DNA from: Leptospira kobayashii
Lineage (GTDB): Bacteria > Spirochaetota > Leptospiria > Leptospirales > Leptospiraceae
Length of the DNA: 64,000 nt
NCBI RefSeq assembly: GCF_003114835.2
Contig: NZ_AP025028.1
Span: 2,756,001-2,820,000 of the forward strand
Direction of reading: 5' to 3'
Part shown: one piece after another, positions 27,201-35,054 of the stretch
How the letters are laid out: each line of letters begins with the position of its first letter
Numbering within the stretch: position 1 is the stretch's first letter
Notes under the pieces: model-generated
Databases searched by the model: none
Told to the model about the DNA's origin: nothing
Seen by the model: only the letters and a program-made list of their open reading frames with translations
Position numbers and translations under genes: made by a program

Positions 27201-27481
27201 CATTCGAACAAAAGGTTAACAAGGGTTACATTGATCTCCAAAGAACCTTCTCTGATCTTTTGAAGCAAGTTCTCCATTTTATGAGAGAGATCGGAAAGGT
27301 TATAAAGCCCGACAAATGCGGAGGAACTTTTTAAGGAATGCGCCGCTCTGAAAATATCATTAATAATTTCAGGATTGCTATGATCTTTTTCCAATCGAAC
27401 CAAATTCGCATTCAGTTCTTCGATTTGGTCTTCCGATTCTTCAAGGAAGACTTCTGTGTATTCGCCGAGGATTCCTGCCAC
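24272..27481 (-). CDS. cheA: CheA histidine kinase with C-terminal CheC-like domain
   Basis: 1069 residues, 350-400 more than usual. Domains in order: Hpt with phospho-His48 in FRAAHSLKSSSAF; a P2-like response-regulator-binding region (about 165-265); dimerisation helices (DKLDQLMNNVGELV); kinase domain with N box HLIRNSVDHGIE and G boxes DDGKGLN and SGRGVGM; a CheW-like P5 domain (about 550-690). A charged ~170-residue linker then leads to a CheC/CheX-type domain (about 865-1069). Its second helix pair has the phosphatase motif SVLSEISN (S-x3-E-x2-N); the first copy, LENIVNTGMMNA, lacks the Glu at the usual place. The protein may thus both phosphorylate and dephosphorylate CheY. Confidence 0.92.
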   Translation of the reverse strand: MAGILGEYTEVFLEESEDQIEELNANLVRLEKDHSNPEIINDIFRAAHSLKSSSAFVGLYNLSDLSHKMENLLQKIREGSLEINVTLVNLLFECFDLIKHVIESVAHGVKVETPFTSMIQKLMDYENDHSPKGDAPAPEKKPEVASPKPQASAPVVENLDLSDEDWSDIKGILSESPGSFIYQVSLQLKADTPMQNLRLLLILQAVKQAGTVIISTPEEEALDRGEGGLSLSFVTVTKQSKDELYALCNIDMVEVLSVVAITPPVSEMEALPVTVEEKISPSESKLETNGNGQSGPANNFEKAVSDSKVIMRTIKVSSDKLDQLMNNVGELVITNSGFQKIYDDLVTQFGEDSLFNELKGKIDQINRISKDLQTGIMNIRMVPIGSVFNRFTRLVRDLSLETGKQVNLVLRGENTELDKKVIDAIGEPLIHLIRNSVDHGIENPKDRKAAGKPEEGIVELNAYQGGSNILVEIRDDGKGLNKEKILKKAIERGLVSESDAGNLTESEIYQFIFAPGFSTADKVSDISGRGVGMNVVNKLIEEFKGKILIHSEEGKGSAFTLSFPQALAIIPSILVTMEEEVYAFPLSEVSETIKVNVDQITTLEGHEIINLRGEVLPIYRLNRILGLADRNELTEVPVVIVNYKTRKLGFIVDDLIGKHETVIKSLGKNYKDVQGLTGATIMGDGTIILVLDIPGLVEIAAEKINREENSSSVVGEMMKRSSSIRSLEMSDSDLVFKSKLSTNAYNAKLMEMRSKEKTRLKKDRSREKHVIVPKEEIFAEEVTVNKKVTTSESQTYTNGNGSTITAVTETPTSELVIDPHQEEEVHRLADKARLDATTSKERDQAAQIIKGFVEQKEARLQQVTTNSRDISQLMSTKDIKKLENIVNTGMMNAGVVLSQLVGKEVELFIPEIILTDREGLAREFRFSHDDFFGVKIRMTGDLNGNLLMMFSEENGVEIAKELLGSAEARYSSESSKVLSEDMVSVLSEISNIVCSSVMNSLSNKMKKEILPSVPEMITGSFLDVIDIVKPERTKFLSMHTEFNHQGSNLLGVLVFLPDFDELVELIQKS

Positions 27482-27496
27482 TTTTAAAGCCTCCCT

Positions 27497-28000
27497 TTAT
27501 TTATTTAATGCAAAAAAATCAACGATCTGTTCCAGATCCAAATTTAAAATGAGATGTTCATCATGACGGGATACGGATTCAACCATCTTACTGTAATTAA
27601 GCGATAAATCGTCTGTGGTATAACTGATAAATTCCCGATTTACCTTTACCACTTGTTTCACCTCGTCCACGAGGATTCCGCATCTTTTCTCATTCAGCAT
27701 AACAACAACTATACGGGAAGCGGGAAATATTTCAGTGTCGGTTTGGTGGAAATTCTTTTTGAGATCTATGATAGGAATGATTTCGCCGCGAAGATTGATC
27801 ACTCCCAGAATGTGTTCATCTACGTTCGGGATTCTGGTAATCAGCACCGGCTTGAGAATTTCATGAACAAGAAGCAATCGGATCCCAAAATACTCTTTTT
27901 CAATTGTGAAAGTGAGAAATTGTTCGATATCACCTAAATCGGCTTCAGCTTCCGATTTGGTTTTTTCCGCAAGTGAGGTCAGAAGTTTTTCTTGATCCAT
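27497..28000 (-). CDS. cheW: CheW coupling protein
   Basis: 167 residues. The CheW double beta-barrel runs from about residue 25 to 165, with EILKPVLITRIPNVDEHILG, INLRGEIIPIIDLKK and RCGILVDEVKQVVKV. The first 20 residues are an acidic extra leader. It links chemoreceptors to CheA. It is separated from cheA by 15 bases and from the fau stop by 35, and is the first chemotaxis gene of the block; no separate flagellar-type promoter was recognised in the short gap before it. Confidence 0.92.
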   Translation of the reverse strand: MDQEKLLTSLAEKTKSEAEADLGDIEQFLTFTIEKEYFGIRLLLVHEILKPVLITRIPNVDEHILGVINLRGEIIPIIDLKKNFHQTDTEIFPASRIVVVMLNEKRCGILVDEVKQVVKVNREFISYTTDDLSLNYSKMVESVSRHDEHLILNLDLEQIVDFFALNK

Positions 28001-28035
28001 AACTATCCTTATTAGTATTTATCGAACCCACCGAT

Positions 28036-28617
28036 TCAATCTAAAAATGAGTGAACACCAGATTCTGTAATTATTTTTCCTAATTTACAGTCGTGTGTTT
28101 CGGGCAGAAAAGGTACCGGAAAAAACTTAGAAAAAGTAAATCCGATGGTTTTTCCCAACACTTCTTTACCGGACAAAACCCGATCATAATAACCGCCGCC
28201 TCGTCCCAAACGAAACCCGTCCTTATCAAAACCCAGTGAAGGAACTAAGATCAAATCCGCTTCTTCCACGGTGACCTCTTCCGTTCCCTTCGGCTCCCAA
28301 AGCCCGAATCTCCCTTTCTCCCATTCCATAGGACGAATAAAAACCAAATCATTATTTTGAACTTTTGGAAAATACCACAGGGCGCTGTGACGAAATTCAA
28401 TAAAAGATACGGATCTTGGCAAAGGGCAGGATTCGGTTACGGGCAAAACGTCCACTTCCAAATTCAAATCCGGGACATATGAAATAATTTTCTTTTTTCC
28501 GGAAAGTAGCGGAAATAATTTTTTGATTATATTGAATTCAAATTCTTCTCTTTGGGGAAGATTCGGCAAGTGGGCTTTTAGTCGGTTTCTTGCCTCTTCC
28601 TTGGAGAACAGGTTCAA
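28036..28617 (-). CDS. fau: 5-formyltetrahydrofolate cyclo-ligase
   Basis: 193 residues. The family signature for ATP and folate binding is present: LVPSLGFDKDGFRLGRGGGYYDRVL (about residues 128-152, here given in parts: GFDKDG, RLGRGGGYYDR), plus an N-terminal KEEARNRL helix. It converts 5-formyl-THF to 5,10-methenyl-THF using ATP. The start is TTG 28617, overlapping the zapA stop (TTGA). zapA next to fau is a widespread pairing; in enterobacteria 6S RNA lies between them, but here the genes overlap and there is no room for it. Confidence 0.88.
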   Translation of the reverse strand: MNLFSKEEARNRLKAHLPNLPQREEFEFNIIKKLFPLLSGKKKIISYVPDLNLEVDVLPVTESCPLPRSVSFIEFRHSALWYFPKVQNNDLVFIRPMEWEKGRFGLWEPKGTEEVTVEEADLILVPSLGFDKDGFRLGRGGGYYDRVLSGKEVLGKTIGFTFSKFFPVPFLPETHDCKLGKIITESGVHSFLD

Positions 28618-28931
28618 TAAATGTCCCCTATAATCCCCTCTTCCAAAAGAGAGATGATTTTTTTGGTTCTGTCTTCGATTTCTTTGGTTACTTCCGAAGG
28701 CATTCCTTTTTCTTTCATTTGAAAAAGTTCATCCGCCAGATTGAGTGCACAAAGAACTGCCACTTTGGTTTTGGAAGCGTTGGGTAAGGAAGTAGCGATT
28801 TCTTTCAAACGATCTTCCACAAATTCGGCAATACCCGATATATATTCCGGTGAGGCTTCACCTATAATGATATAAGTCTCACCGAAGATCTGTTTTGTGA
28901 TTCTTTGGGGGGATGAGGCAGAGTCTGCCAT
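28614..28931 (-). CDS. zapA: ZapA-like cell division protein
   Basis: 105 residues, the usual ZapA size. The N-terminal globular part has IFGETYIIIGEASPEYISGI and then AEFVEDRLKEIA; the rest is a helix ending in an extended region (ALNLADELFQMKEKG). ZapA crosslinks FtsZ filaments at midcell. ATG 28931 lies two bases after the stop of the coiled-coil gene, and the stop overlaps the fau start. The coupling with another coiled-coil gene supports a division role. Confidence 0.8.
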   Translation of the reverse strand: MADSASSPQRITKQIFGETYIIIGEASPEYISGIAEFVEDRLKEIATSLPNASKTKVAVLCALNLADELFQMKEKGMPSEVTKEIEDRTKKIISLLEEGIIGDIY

Positions 28932-28932
28932 T

Positions 28933-29628
28933 TTACTTCGGGTCGTCTTCCAGTATCAAGAAGTCATCGTCATCGTCTGCATCAAAAACACTGATCGTGT
29001 CATCGTCATCATCGATGATAATGTCGTCTTCGTCGTCCAACTCAACTGTTGGGATATCGGAATCATCGGAAGCAAGCACCACCTCTTCTTGCGGAAGGGA
29101 AGCAAGTGCAGGAGGTTTTTCCAAAGATTCTTCCGGAGCAAAATCGGATTCTTCATCGTCTAGCAGGATGATTTCATCATCTTCTTCCACAACGGAAGCT
29201 GTAAAATTAGGACTTGGGGGGGAAGCAACTGCAGGTGCAGAAGGAGGTGTCGGTTCGACTGCTGCTGCAACAGGAGCGGCAGGAGGAGGAACATCTTTAG
29301 GAGCAGGAGAAGCTCCTGAACCGCTGCTAAGGTTACCACTAGCAGGAATGCCATCCAGTCTTCCCAAAAGGGAATGAACTTTGGTTTCCAGTTTTTCTTC
29401 TCTGGCTTTTAATTCACTTAGTTCTTGATTCGCCGTCTGTAACTGGTTTTTGAGGGACTTAAGCTCACGCTCTTTCTCCTCCATTGCGAGTTTCATCTGG
29501 TCATTTTCAGCGCGCAAAGACTCGTTTTCGGTCTCCAAACGGCTGTTTTCCGTGCGAAGGTCCTGGATCAACTCCAGAGCCTTAACTACTTTACTTTCCA
29601 GTTCTTCAATGGTTTCGAGTTTCAACAT
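28933..29628 (-). CDS. Coiled-coil protein with acidic tail, ZapB-like N-terminus
   Basis: 231 residues. Residues 1 to ~95 are a continuous coiled coil with heptad Leu spacing (IEELESKVVKALELIQDL; LETENESLRAEN), reminiscent of ZapB. The rest is low-complexity: Pro/Ala-rich to about 150, then very acidic with runs of Asp (DDEDDIIIDDDDD). No enzymatic motif. Its position directly before zapA suggests a partner of ZapA at the division site, which is inference. The acidic end may bind basic proteins or ions. Confidence 0.7.
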   Translation of the reverse strand: MLKLETIEELESKVVKALELIQDLRTENSRLETENESLRAENDQMKLAMEEKERELKSLKNQLQTANQELSELKAREEKLETKVHSLLGRLDGIPASGNLSSGSGASPAPKDVPPPAAPVAAAVEPTPPSAPAVASPPSPNFTASVVEEDDEIILLDDEESDFAPEESLEKPPALASLPQEEVVLASDDSDIPTVELDDEDDIIIDDDDDTISVFDADDDDDFLILEDDPK

Positions 29629-29645
29629 GATAATAATATTCCGAT

Positions 29646-29674
29646 GGAATAGAATAGAGTAACTATTCTATTCC
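29646..29674 (-). terminator. 12-bp hairpin after rplT
   Basis: GGAATAGAATAG (29646-29657) and CTATTCTATTCC (29663-29674) form a perfect stem with a 5-nt loop, just after the rplT stop and before the next gene. No strong T-run follows, so it may attenuate rather than fully stop transcription. Confidence 0.45.
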
Positions 29675-29688
29675 AATCAAGCACTAAA

Positions 29689-30042
29689 TTATTTTGCGAC
29701 TTTTGTTTTTTCAATCAAAGCGTTGAAAACGTCTTTGTGATTGTACGCGAGGTCAGCAAGTGTCTTACGATCCAAATCAATCCCATGAGTCTTCAATGCA
29801 TGGATGAATTTGGAATAAGACATTCCATTTTCACGAACAGCTGCATTGATACGGGTGATCCAAAGTTTTCTGAATTCGGATTTTTTCTTTCTACGGTCAC
29901 GGTAAGCCCATTGACCGGCCTTCATTACGGCAGATTTTGCCGTTCTGAAAAGTTTAGATCTTCCACCACGAAAACCTTTTGCTTTTTCTAAAACTTTCTT
30001 ACGACGATTCTTATGAATTGTTCCGTTTACGGCACGTGGCAT
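29689..30042 (-). CDS. rplT: Ribosomal protein L20
   Basis: 117 residues, standard L20 length, with the basic N-terminal extension (NGTIHKNRRKKVLEKAKGFR) and the conserved AYRDRRKKKSEFRKLWITRI, then NGMSYSKFIHALK and LDRKTLADLA. L20 binds 23S rRNA early in large-subunit assembly and in several bacteria represses its own operon by binding a leader that mimics its rRNA site. It ends the infC-rpmI-rplT operon and lies three bases after rpmI. Confidence 0.97.
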   Translation of the reverse strand: MPRAVNGTIHKNRRKKVLEKAKGFRGGRSKLFRTAKSAVMKAGQWAYRDRRKKKSEFRKLWITRINAAVRENGMSYSKFIHALKTHGIDLDRKTLADLAYNHKDVFNALIEKTKVAK

Positions 30043-30045
30043 CGC

Positions 30046-30246
30046 TTAACCTCCGTAAGGTAGCAATTTTTCTACCCTATTGTAATCGGTGTCATGAATG
30101 ACTACCATTCCGCGACTTTGGTGTTTCATTTTTGGAGATTTTTTTTCCAAAATATGTCTTTTGAAAGCATGGCCACGTTTGATTTTACCGTTCTTGGTAA
30201 ACTTGAAACGTTTGGCTGCTGCACGATTTGTTTTGAGTTTGTACAT
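30046..30246 (-). CDS. rpmI: Ribosomal protein L35
   Basis: 66 residues with the L35 pattern: YKLKTNRAAAKRFKFTKNGK, then KRGHAFKRHILEKKSPKMKH. A large-subunit protein. It lies between infC (14-bp gap) and rplT (3-bp gap). Confidence 0.97.
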   Translation of the reverse strand: MYKLKTNRAAAKRFKFTKNGKIKRGHAFKRHILEKKSPKMKHQSRGMVVIHDTDYNRVEKLLPYGG

Positions 30247-30260
30247 AGTTGTTTTTCCTT

Positions 30261-30818
30261 TCAGACTTTTGCATTCGCTGGGTTCAACACGACCACTATG
30301 GTCTTTCCGTCGTGTACCGGCATTTTTTCGGGAGAGGCTTGCTCTTTTAGGTCCTCGACAAACCGGTTAATAATATTCATTCCAATTTCAGAGTGAACCA
30401 TCTCTCTGCCTCGGAATCGAAGTGTCACTTTTACCTTGTCGCCTTTTTGCAAAAACTCCAAAGCATGACGCTTCTTAATCTCAAAGTCATGGTTATCAAT
30501 CCGCGGACGGATCTTAATTTCCTTAACCGTAACAATGTGTTGTTTCTTTTTCGCTTCTTTCGTTTTCTTTAAGAGTTCGAATTTGTATTTTCCAAAGTCG
30601 ATCAACTTACAGACATGAACATCTTGGTCTCCAGAAACTTCCACCAAATCCAAGTTCGCTTCACGTGCCCGACGAAGTGCCTCATCCAACGTAACGATAT
30701 CCGATCCTTCGTCTGAAACGAGGCGAATCGATGATACATTGGTAATTTGTTCGTTAATTCTAATGTGGGCGAATTTATCCTGGTTGGGGTTCCCTCGCGG
30801 GTTGGGCCTTTTCTGCAT
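30261..30818 (-). CDS. infC: Translation initiation factor IF-3
   Basis: 185 residues. The N-domain starts at [19 protein letters not shown], the linker is Lys-rich ([20 protein letters not shown]), and the C-domain has [20 protein letters not shown], then [21 protein letters not shown]-3 binds the 30S subunit and proofreads start-codon selection. Here the start is ATG 30818 preceded by CGGAG with a 5-nt spacer, whereas many bacteria use a rare ATT start for autoregulation. A 280-nt structured gap precedes it. Confidence 0.97.
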   Translation of the reverse strand: MQKRPNPRGNPNQDKFAHIRINEQITNVSSIRLVSDEGSDIVTLDEALRRAREANLDLVEVSGDQDVHVCKLIDFGKYKFELLKKTKEAKKKQHIVTVKEIKIRPRIDNHDFEIKKRHALEFLQKGDKVKVTLRFRGREMVHSEIGMNIINRFVEDLKEQASPEKMPVHDGKTIVVVLNPANAKV

Positions 30819-30930
30819 TCAGTCTCCGAAATTTCTTTAAAACCTCCATGATTTGATCAGGAATAGCTGGATCAAGTACATTTCTTCAAGGTGCCGGTGG
30901 AGGGGAAGCGGATTGGGGTGTGGGTACTAG

Positions 30931-30976
30931 TATCCCCGCCCGATTTAGGGTGGGGTTAACCACCCGCCACCCAATG
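30931..30976 (-). repeat. Palindromic intergenic repeat, copy 1
   Basis: Shares with 36611-36660 (opposite orientation) the blocks TATCCCCGCCC and GGGTGGGGTTAACC followed by ACCCGCCACCCAATG. The core GGTTAACC is itself palindromic, and GGGTGG pairs with CCACCC. It lies in the infC leader. Confidence 0.65.
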
Positions 30977-30987
30977 AGTTCCAACTA

Positions 30988-31022
30988 GCATTTGCCGGGA
31001 AAAAAAGCAAATGCGTTCCCGG
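30988..31022 (-). promoter_or_regulatory. Two interleaved stems upstream of infC
   Basis: GCATTTGC (30988-30995) pairs with GCAAATGC (31007-31014), and CCGGGAA (30995-31001) pairs with TTCCCGG (31016-31022). The arms alternate and share a base, so the stems exclude each other. This is an attenuator-like arrangement; whether it senses anything is unknown. Confidence 0.4.
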
Positions 31023-31098
31023 AAAAACTGAAAATTTTAAAAATTAGTTCGGGTTATTGCCCTATTTTGGGAAATCCATCGGGGGAAGTTCGGCTGCC

Positions 31099-32490
31099 TC
31101 AAAGGACTGGTTTTTCAGATTCGTAATAAGAAACTTCGAAATAGGAAATTTCTCCCGAAAGAAGATTTGAAGGAATGTCAAACCAAGGTTCCATCGCGAA
31201 ATTACCGTCTTTCTCGATCACTCCATCCATATTTCCCGAATGCCTTAATTTTCCGTCTCCGTCATAAAGTGCATAAAATGCCAAATAATAAACCGGTGCA
31301 CTCGGATTTTTCTCCAAATGCATAGACCACCTAATGATCGTATTATTGGCAAAACTGGAAAATTTCAATTCCAAAGAAACGGGACAAATTTTACCAAAAC
31401 GGTGTTTTTCCAAACCGGAAATCGAAACGGAATCGGTAAACACTTGCGTTGACTTACGAAGATGTGTCCAAATCACTCCGTCTAAAAAGCTGATTTTCGG
31501 TTCAGAGAAAATTTCAAAAGATTTCTTACCCTTAAGATCGCCACCTAACGACTGTATTTGTTTCAGTTTTCCGGCACGCTCGTATCCGAAAACCAAGTTA
31601 ACTTGCAAAGAAGAAATCAAACCGATATCGAAAGGATATCTTGCCCATAAGTAAGAAAGTCCGATACAATCACCCGGCCCGGTTTCGTCTTCCTGAGTAT
31701 GCCCGCACAGAAGTCTTCCTTCCTTATCATAAAATGCAAAAGAGACAAGGCTGTGCAAGATTTTCGCAGAATCATTTTTGTTTCCTGTGACGACCACTCC
31801 GGGGCAACTCAAGCTGATATCCGATCCTGCGGAAGGAAAACTAACAGGCACAAGACGCCAGCCTAAAATCAATCCCTCTACCCAATCGATATTTCTTACT
31901 GCGATCGCATCAATGGAGATTTCCTCTTTATGGGGAGGGTGAATCTCCTGTTCAAACCAGTACATCCTGGAGCTATCTTTTGAAATCGAATTTTGATCCG
32001 ACCTCACTTCCTTTTCATTTCGATCCGAATCGATTTTCGTTTTTTTACGGACAAAGAACTTTGAATTCATTTTTAAGTTCTTTCTGTGCAATCTCCGAAA
32101 GAATACTCCGCTCAAAAGTATAAACAAACCTGTCTGATTGGAGAGAAGCGGATTTATATTTTCAGTATATGCCAATATATAACTGCCCGATAAAACACAG
32201 GCAAGCCCCAGCACCCAAAACAAGCTGGTCCGAGAAAATAAAATGCGAAATCCAAACTTACCGACTAACTCCGAGAAAGGTGACACGAGAGTACCTAAAA
32301 ATGGAAACCGGATCAGAATGGTTAATAATCCCATAAACAGAGCGAGAATAAAGCAAATGAATAAAGATGAGAAAAATAGATTCCAGAAAAATAAAAACTT
32401 TGCGGGGCCGGGTAAGGCAAGATCCCAGGAAAGTCCGAAAACCCAAACAAGTGATAGATAATAAAGGAACGAAAGGAAAAATCCAAACAT
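31099..32490 (-). CDS. Membrane protein with duplicated C-terminal beta-rich domains
   Basis: 463 residues. The first ~140 residues contain about four membrane helices (LSFLYYLSLVWVFGLSWDLA; LFICFILALFMGLLTILI; VLGLACVLSGSYILAY; LFILLSGVFF), followed by a basic linker. The cytoplasmic or periplasmic C-terminal part seems to contain two related beta-sandwich-like modules: one with SFAFYDKEGRLLCG (about residue 255) and one with AFYALYDGDGKLRHSG (about 410), each with an aromatic-Tyr-Asp-x-x-Gly-x-Leu core. I recognise no family. It lies alone between thrS and the infC operon, same strand. Confidence 0.7.
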   Translation of the reverse strand: MFGFFLSFLYYLSLVWVFGLSWDLALPGPAKFLFFWNLFFSSLFICFILALFMGLLTILIRFPFLGTLVSPFSELVGKFGFRILFSRTSLFWVLGLACVLSGSYILAYTENINPLLSNQTGLFILLSGVFFRRLHRKNLKMNSKFFVRKKTKIDSDRNEKEVRSDQNSISKDSSRMYWFEQEIHPPHKEEISIDAIAVRNIDWVEGLILGWRLVPVSFPSAGSDISLSCPGVVVTGNKNDSAKILHSLVSFAFYDKEGRLLCGHTQEDETGPGDCIGLSYLWARYPFDIGLISSLQVNLVFGYERAGKLKQIQSLGGDLKGKKSFEIFSEPKISFLDGVIWTHLRKSTQVFTDSVSISGLEKHRFGKICPVSLELKFSSFANNTIIRWSMHLEKNPSAPVYYLAFYALYDGDGKLRHSGNMDGVIEKDGNFAMEPWFDIPSNLLSGEISYFEVSYYESEKPVL

Positions 32491-32574
32491 TGTCCATCAA
32501 TTGGTAGCAAAAATCAGGGTTTGTCAAGAAATTTCGTGAGCATTTTCATCACTCGTTTGAGGAGTAATGCGAAG

Positions 32575-32605
32575 AGATAATGTAGGCGGATTGCCTACAT
32601 TATCT
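32575..32605 (-). terminator. 13-bp hairpin downstream of thrS
   Basis: AGATAATGTAGGC (32575-32587) pairs perfectly with GCCTACATTATCT (32593-32605) around GGATT. It lies 37 bases after the thrS stop; only scattered T follow, so termination is likely but not of the classic T-run type. Confidence 0.55.
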
Positions 32606-32641
32606 TATTGTAATTCGATAGAAAAAAGATTGTAAATAAAT

Positions 32642-34555
32642 TTACAATTCTCCTTTCAATAGAGCAAGAAATCCATCTCTGGAAATGGTTTCCGTTTTTT
32701 CTTCTCCCAAACGGCGAATGGAAACGGAATCGGATTCCTTTTCCTTGTCACCCAAGATCACTGTAAAACTCGCACGTTTCAAGATGGAATCTCTGATTTT
32801 AGAACCGATCTTTTCATTTCGAATGTCCAATTCCACTCTAAAATCTTGAGAATGCAAATCGTTATAAACGGTCGTAGCATAGTCGTTATGTGCTTCGGCA
32901 ACAGTCACGATTCGGATCTGCGTCGGGTTCAACCAAAGAGGAAACTTTCCTTCAAAGTGTTCGATCAAGATTCCTATAAATCTTTCCAAAGATCCGTAGA
33001 TCGCTCTATGAATCATAACCGGAGCATGTTTTTTTCCGTCCGAAGAAGTGAAATCCAACTCGAAACGATTGGGCATGGAAAAATCGATCTGAACCGTTCC
33101 GCATTGCCAGAGTCTTCCCAACGAATCCTTGATATTGAATTCAATCTTTGGTCCGTAAAAAGCCCCGTCTCCTTCTTTGATCCCGTATTCGATCCCTTTC
33201 TTTTTTAATGCATCATGTAACGCTCGTGTTGCGAGATCCCAGTCTTCGTCACTTCCTTGGGATTTTTCCGGCCTTGTTGCGATGAAAGTTTTAAACTCGG
33301 TGAATCCGAACTTTTTGTACACATCAAAAGTAAAATCGATGATGTCTTCCACTTCCGATTCAACTTTCTCAAGCGGTGCATAAATATGCGCATCATCTTG
33401 TGTAAAAGCTCTTACCCGAAAAAGCCCGTGTAAAACTCCGGACATTTCATGTCTATGCACAGTCCCGAGCTCCATATAACGCAATGGTAATTCGCGATAG
33501 GAATGCATATGGTATTTGTAAATCAAACAACAACCGGGACAATTCATAGGCTTCACTGCGAAGTCGGCTTCGTCAATATCGGTGAAGTACATATTTTCTT
33601 TGAAGTTGTCCCAGTGACCCGATCTTTTCCAAAGGGAAGAATTTAAAATCGTAGGTGTTTTGATTTCATGATACCCTCTCCTGAAACATTCCTGTCTGAT
33701 GTAATTCGCGAGAGTATTCCACAAAAGAGTTCCTTTCGGATGCCAAAAAGGAAAGCCGGGTGCTTCGTCCTGAAAGCTGAATAGATCCAGCTCCTTTCCT
33801 AATTTTCTATGATCTCTTTTTTTAGCTTCTTCAATAAGAAAAAGATATTCGTCTAACAGCTTTTTGTTGGGAAAAGAAACTCCGTAAATACGAGTGAGCT
33901 GTTTATTTTTGGAATCTCCTTTCCAATAGGCGCCGGAGATAGCGGTCAACTTGAACGCTTTGAGTAGACCGGTGCGAGGAACATGAGGCCCCCGGCAAAG
34001 GTCATACCATTCTCCCTGTCCGTATAACGAAACAGAATCGGACTCGAATCCTTGGATCAGTTCCACCTTATAAGGCTCGTTTTCCTTTTTGAACTTTTCG
34101 ATTGCTTCGACGCGGGAAAGCTCCCATCTTTTTACGGTGAGATCTTCTTTTACGATTTTCCCCATCTCCGCTTCGATTTTGGGTAGATCCTCGGGAGACA
34201 AAATAGTATCCCCGAAATCAATATCGTAAAAGAAAAAACCGGGTCCATTTTCGATCACAGGACCTACCGTCAAACGAGCGTGAGGCCATAATCTTTGTGT
34301 TGCCATTCCAAGCAAGTGAGCGGAGGAATGATGAAACACTTCTTTCCCTTCCTTGTCATCGAATGTTAAAAATTGAATATGAGTATCTTCTTTGGGCTCA
34401 AAGCTCAAATCCACCGTACGACCGTCACCCGTCACTGCTGCCAAAGCCTTTTCTTTGAGAAAAGGAAGCTGAGACTGGATAAAGTCGGATAGGGATTTAC
34501 CGGATTCGAGTTCTTTTTTCGATCCGTCGGGCAATGTAAGTGTAATTTGAGCCAT
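32642..34555 (-). CDS. thrS: Threonyl-tRNA synthetase
   Basis: 637 residues, full length. It has an N-terminal TGS domain ([19 protein letters not shown]), the editing domain with the zinc-type [11 protein letters not shown] motif (about residues 73-83) and [11 protein letters not shown], the class II catalytic core ([20 protein letters not shown] with the zinc Cys; [34 protein letters not shown]) and the anticodon-binding domain at the end. It charges tRNA-Thr and clears mischarged Ser. It is separated from infC by one gene, whereas thrS-infC are adjacent in many bacteria. A short inverted repeat overlaps the stop codon. Confidence 0.97.
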   Translation of the reverse strand: MAQITLTLPDGSKKELESGKSLSDFIQSQLPFLKEKALAAVTGDGRTVDLSFEPKEDTHIQFLTFDDKEGKEVFHHSSAHLLGMATQRLWPHARLTVGPVIENGPGFFFYDIDFGDTILSPEDLPKIEAEMGKIVKEDLTVKRWELSRVEAIEKFKKENEPYKVELIQGFESDSVSLYGQGEWYDLCRGPHVPRTGLLKAFKLTAISGAYWKGDSKNKQLTRIYGVSFPNKKLLDEYLFLIEEAKKRDHRKLGKELDLFSFQDEAPGFPFWHPKGTLLWNTLANYIRQECFRRGYHEIKTPTILNSSLWKRSGHWDNFKENMYFTDIDEADFAVKPMNCPGCCLIYKYHMHSYRELPLRYMELGTVHRHEMSGVLHGLFRVRAFTQDDAHIYAPLEKVESEVEDIIDFTFDVYKKFGFTEFKTFIATRPEKSQGSDEDWDLATRALHDALKKKGIEYGIKEGDGAFYGPKIEFNIKDSLGRLWQCGTVQIDFSMPNRFELDFTSSDGKKHAPVMIHRAIYGSLERFIGILIEHFEGKFPLWLNPTQIRIVTVAEAHNDYATTVYNDLHSQDFRVELDIRNEKIGSKIRDSILKRASFTVILGDKEKESDSVSIRRLGEEKTETISRDGFLALLKGEL

Positions 34556-34616
34556 AACTAAAGTCAGTGTTTTAGGAAATAGCGCAGAGGAAAAGTAAGA
34601 AACGGAAAGAAAATGC

Positions 34617-35054
34617 TCAGTCTTCGGAAATCGTAATCAGCACACTGCAGGAAAGTAGATCCAATAAAGATGTACTTACCGATCCCTTCCACCATCTTGC
34701 CCCGAATCCTTTGCGTTTGGCATGTCCTAAAACCACTAGATCCGCCTTCCAATCCGAAGCGGCCTTGGCAATCTGATCGACCGGTTCGCCATATGCCAGT
34801 TCACCGATTGCATGAAATCCTTTCTCTTTCAGGAATTGGATTCCTTTTTCCAAAAGAAGTTTTGCCTCTTCTTCCTCTTTGTTTACAATCGTTTCAGGAA
34901 CATAGGATTCGACTAAGTACAATCCGGACGGGATGGAAATCACTGCCAGCAATTTGATTTCCGAATGAAAAGCGGAACCGAGTACAGCTGATTCCAAGAG
35001 AGCTTTTTTTCCGGAAATCGTTCCGTCGTAAGCCATTAAAATTTTCTTATACAT
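34617..35054 (-). CDS. Universal stress protein (UspA family)
   Basis: 145 residues, one Usp domain. The N-terminal strand with Asp is [17 protein letters not shown], and the ATP-loop region [20 protein letters not shown] is followed by [16 protein letters not shown], close to the G-x2-G-x9-G(S/T) pattern of nucleotide-binding members. The gene overlaps the MFS transporter stop by eight bases, so the two are co-expressed; a Usp sitting behind a transporter may regulate or protect it, which is inference. Confidence 0.85.
   Translation of the reverse strand: MYKKILMAYDGTISGKKALLESAVLGSAFHSEIKLLAVISIPSGLYLVESYVPETIVNKEEEEAKLLLEKGIQFLKEKGFHAIGELAYGEPVDQIAKAASDWKADLVVLGHAKRKGFGARWWKGSVSTSLLDLLSCSVLITISED

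Larger units (their letters stand above)
30819..31098 (-). promoter_or_regulatory. Structured infC leader / intergenic region
   Basis: 280 bp without a gene. In transcript order it holds interleaved stems at 31022-30988, the palindromic repeat at 30976-30931, a purine-rich stretch, and the infC ribosome-binding site. No L20 rRNA-mimic or known leader could be recognised by eye, but the structure density is high for a gap in this window. Confidence 0.4.

Noticed and set aside
28600..28640. 6S RNA between zapA and fau
   Set aside because: The two genes overlap by four bases, leaving no room.
28960..29050. Tandem GAT/GAC-type DNA repeat
   Set aside because: It only encodes the Asp-rich tail of the coiled-coil protein; the units are irregular.
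30988..31022. H-type pseudoknot from the interleaved stems
   Set aside because: The stems share a base and leave no loop to cross the first stem, so alternative hairpins are more likely.
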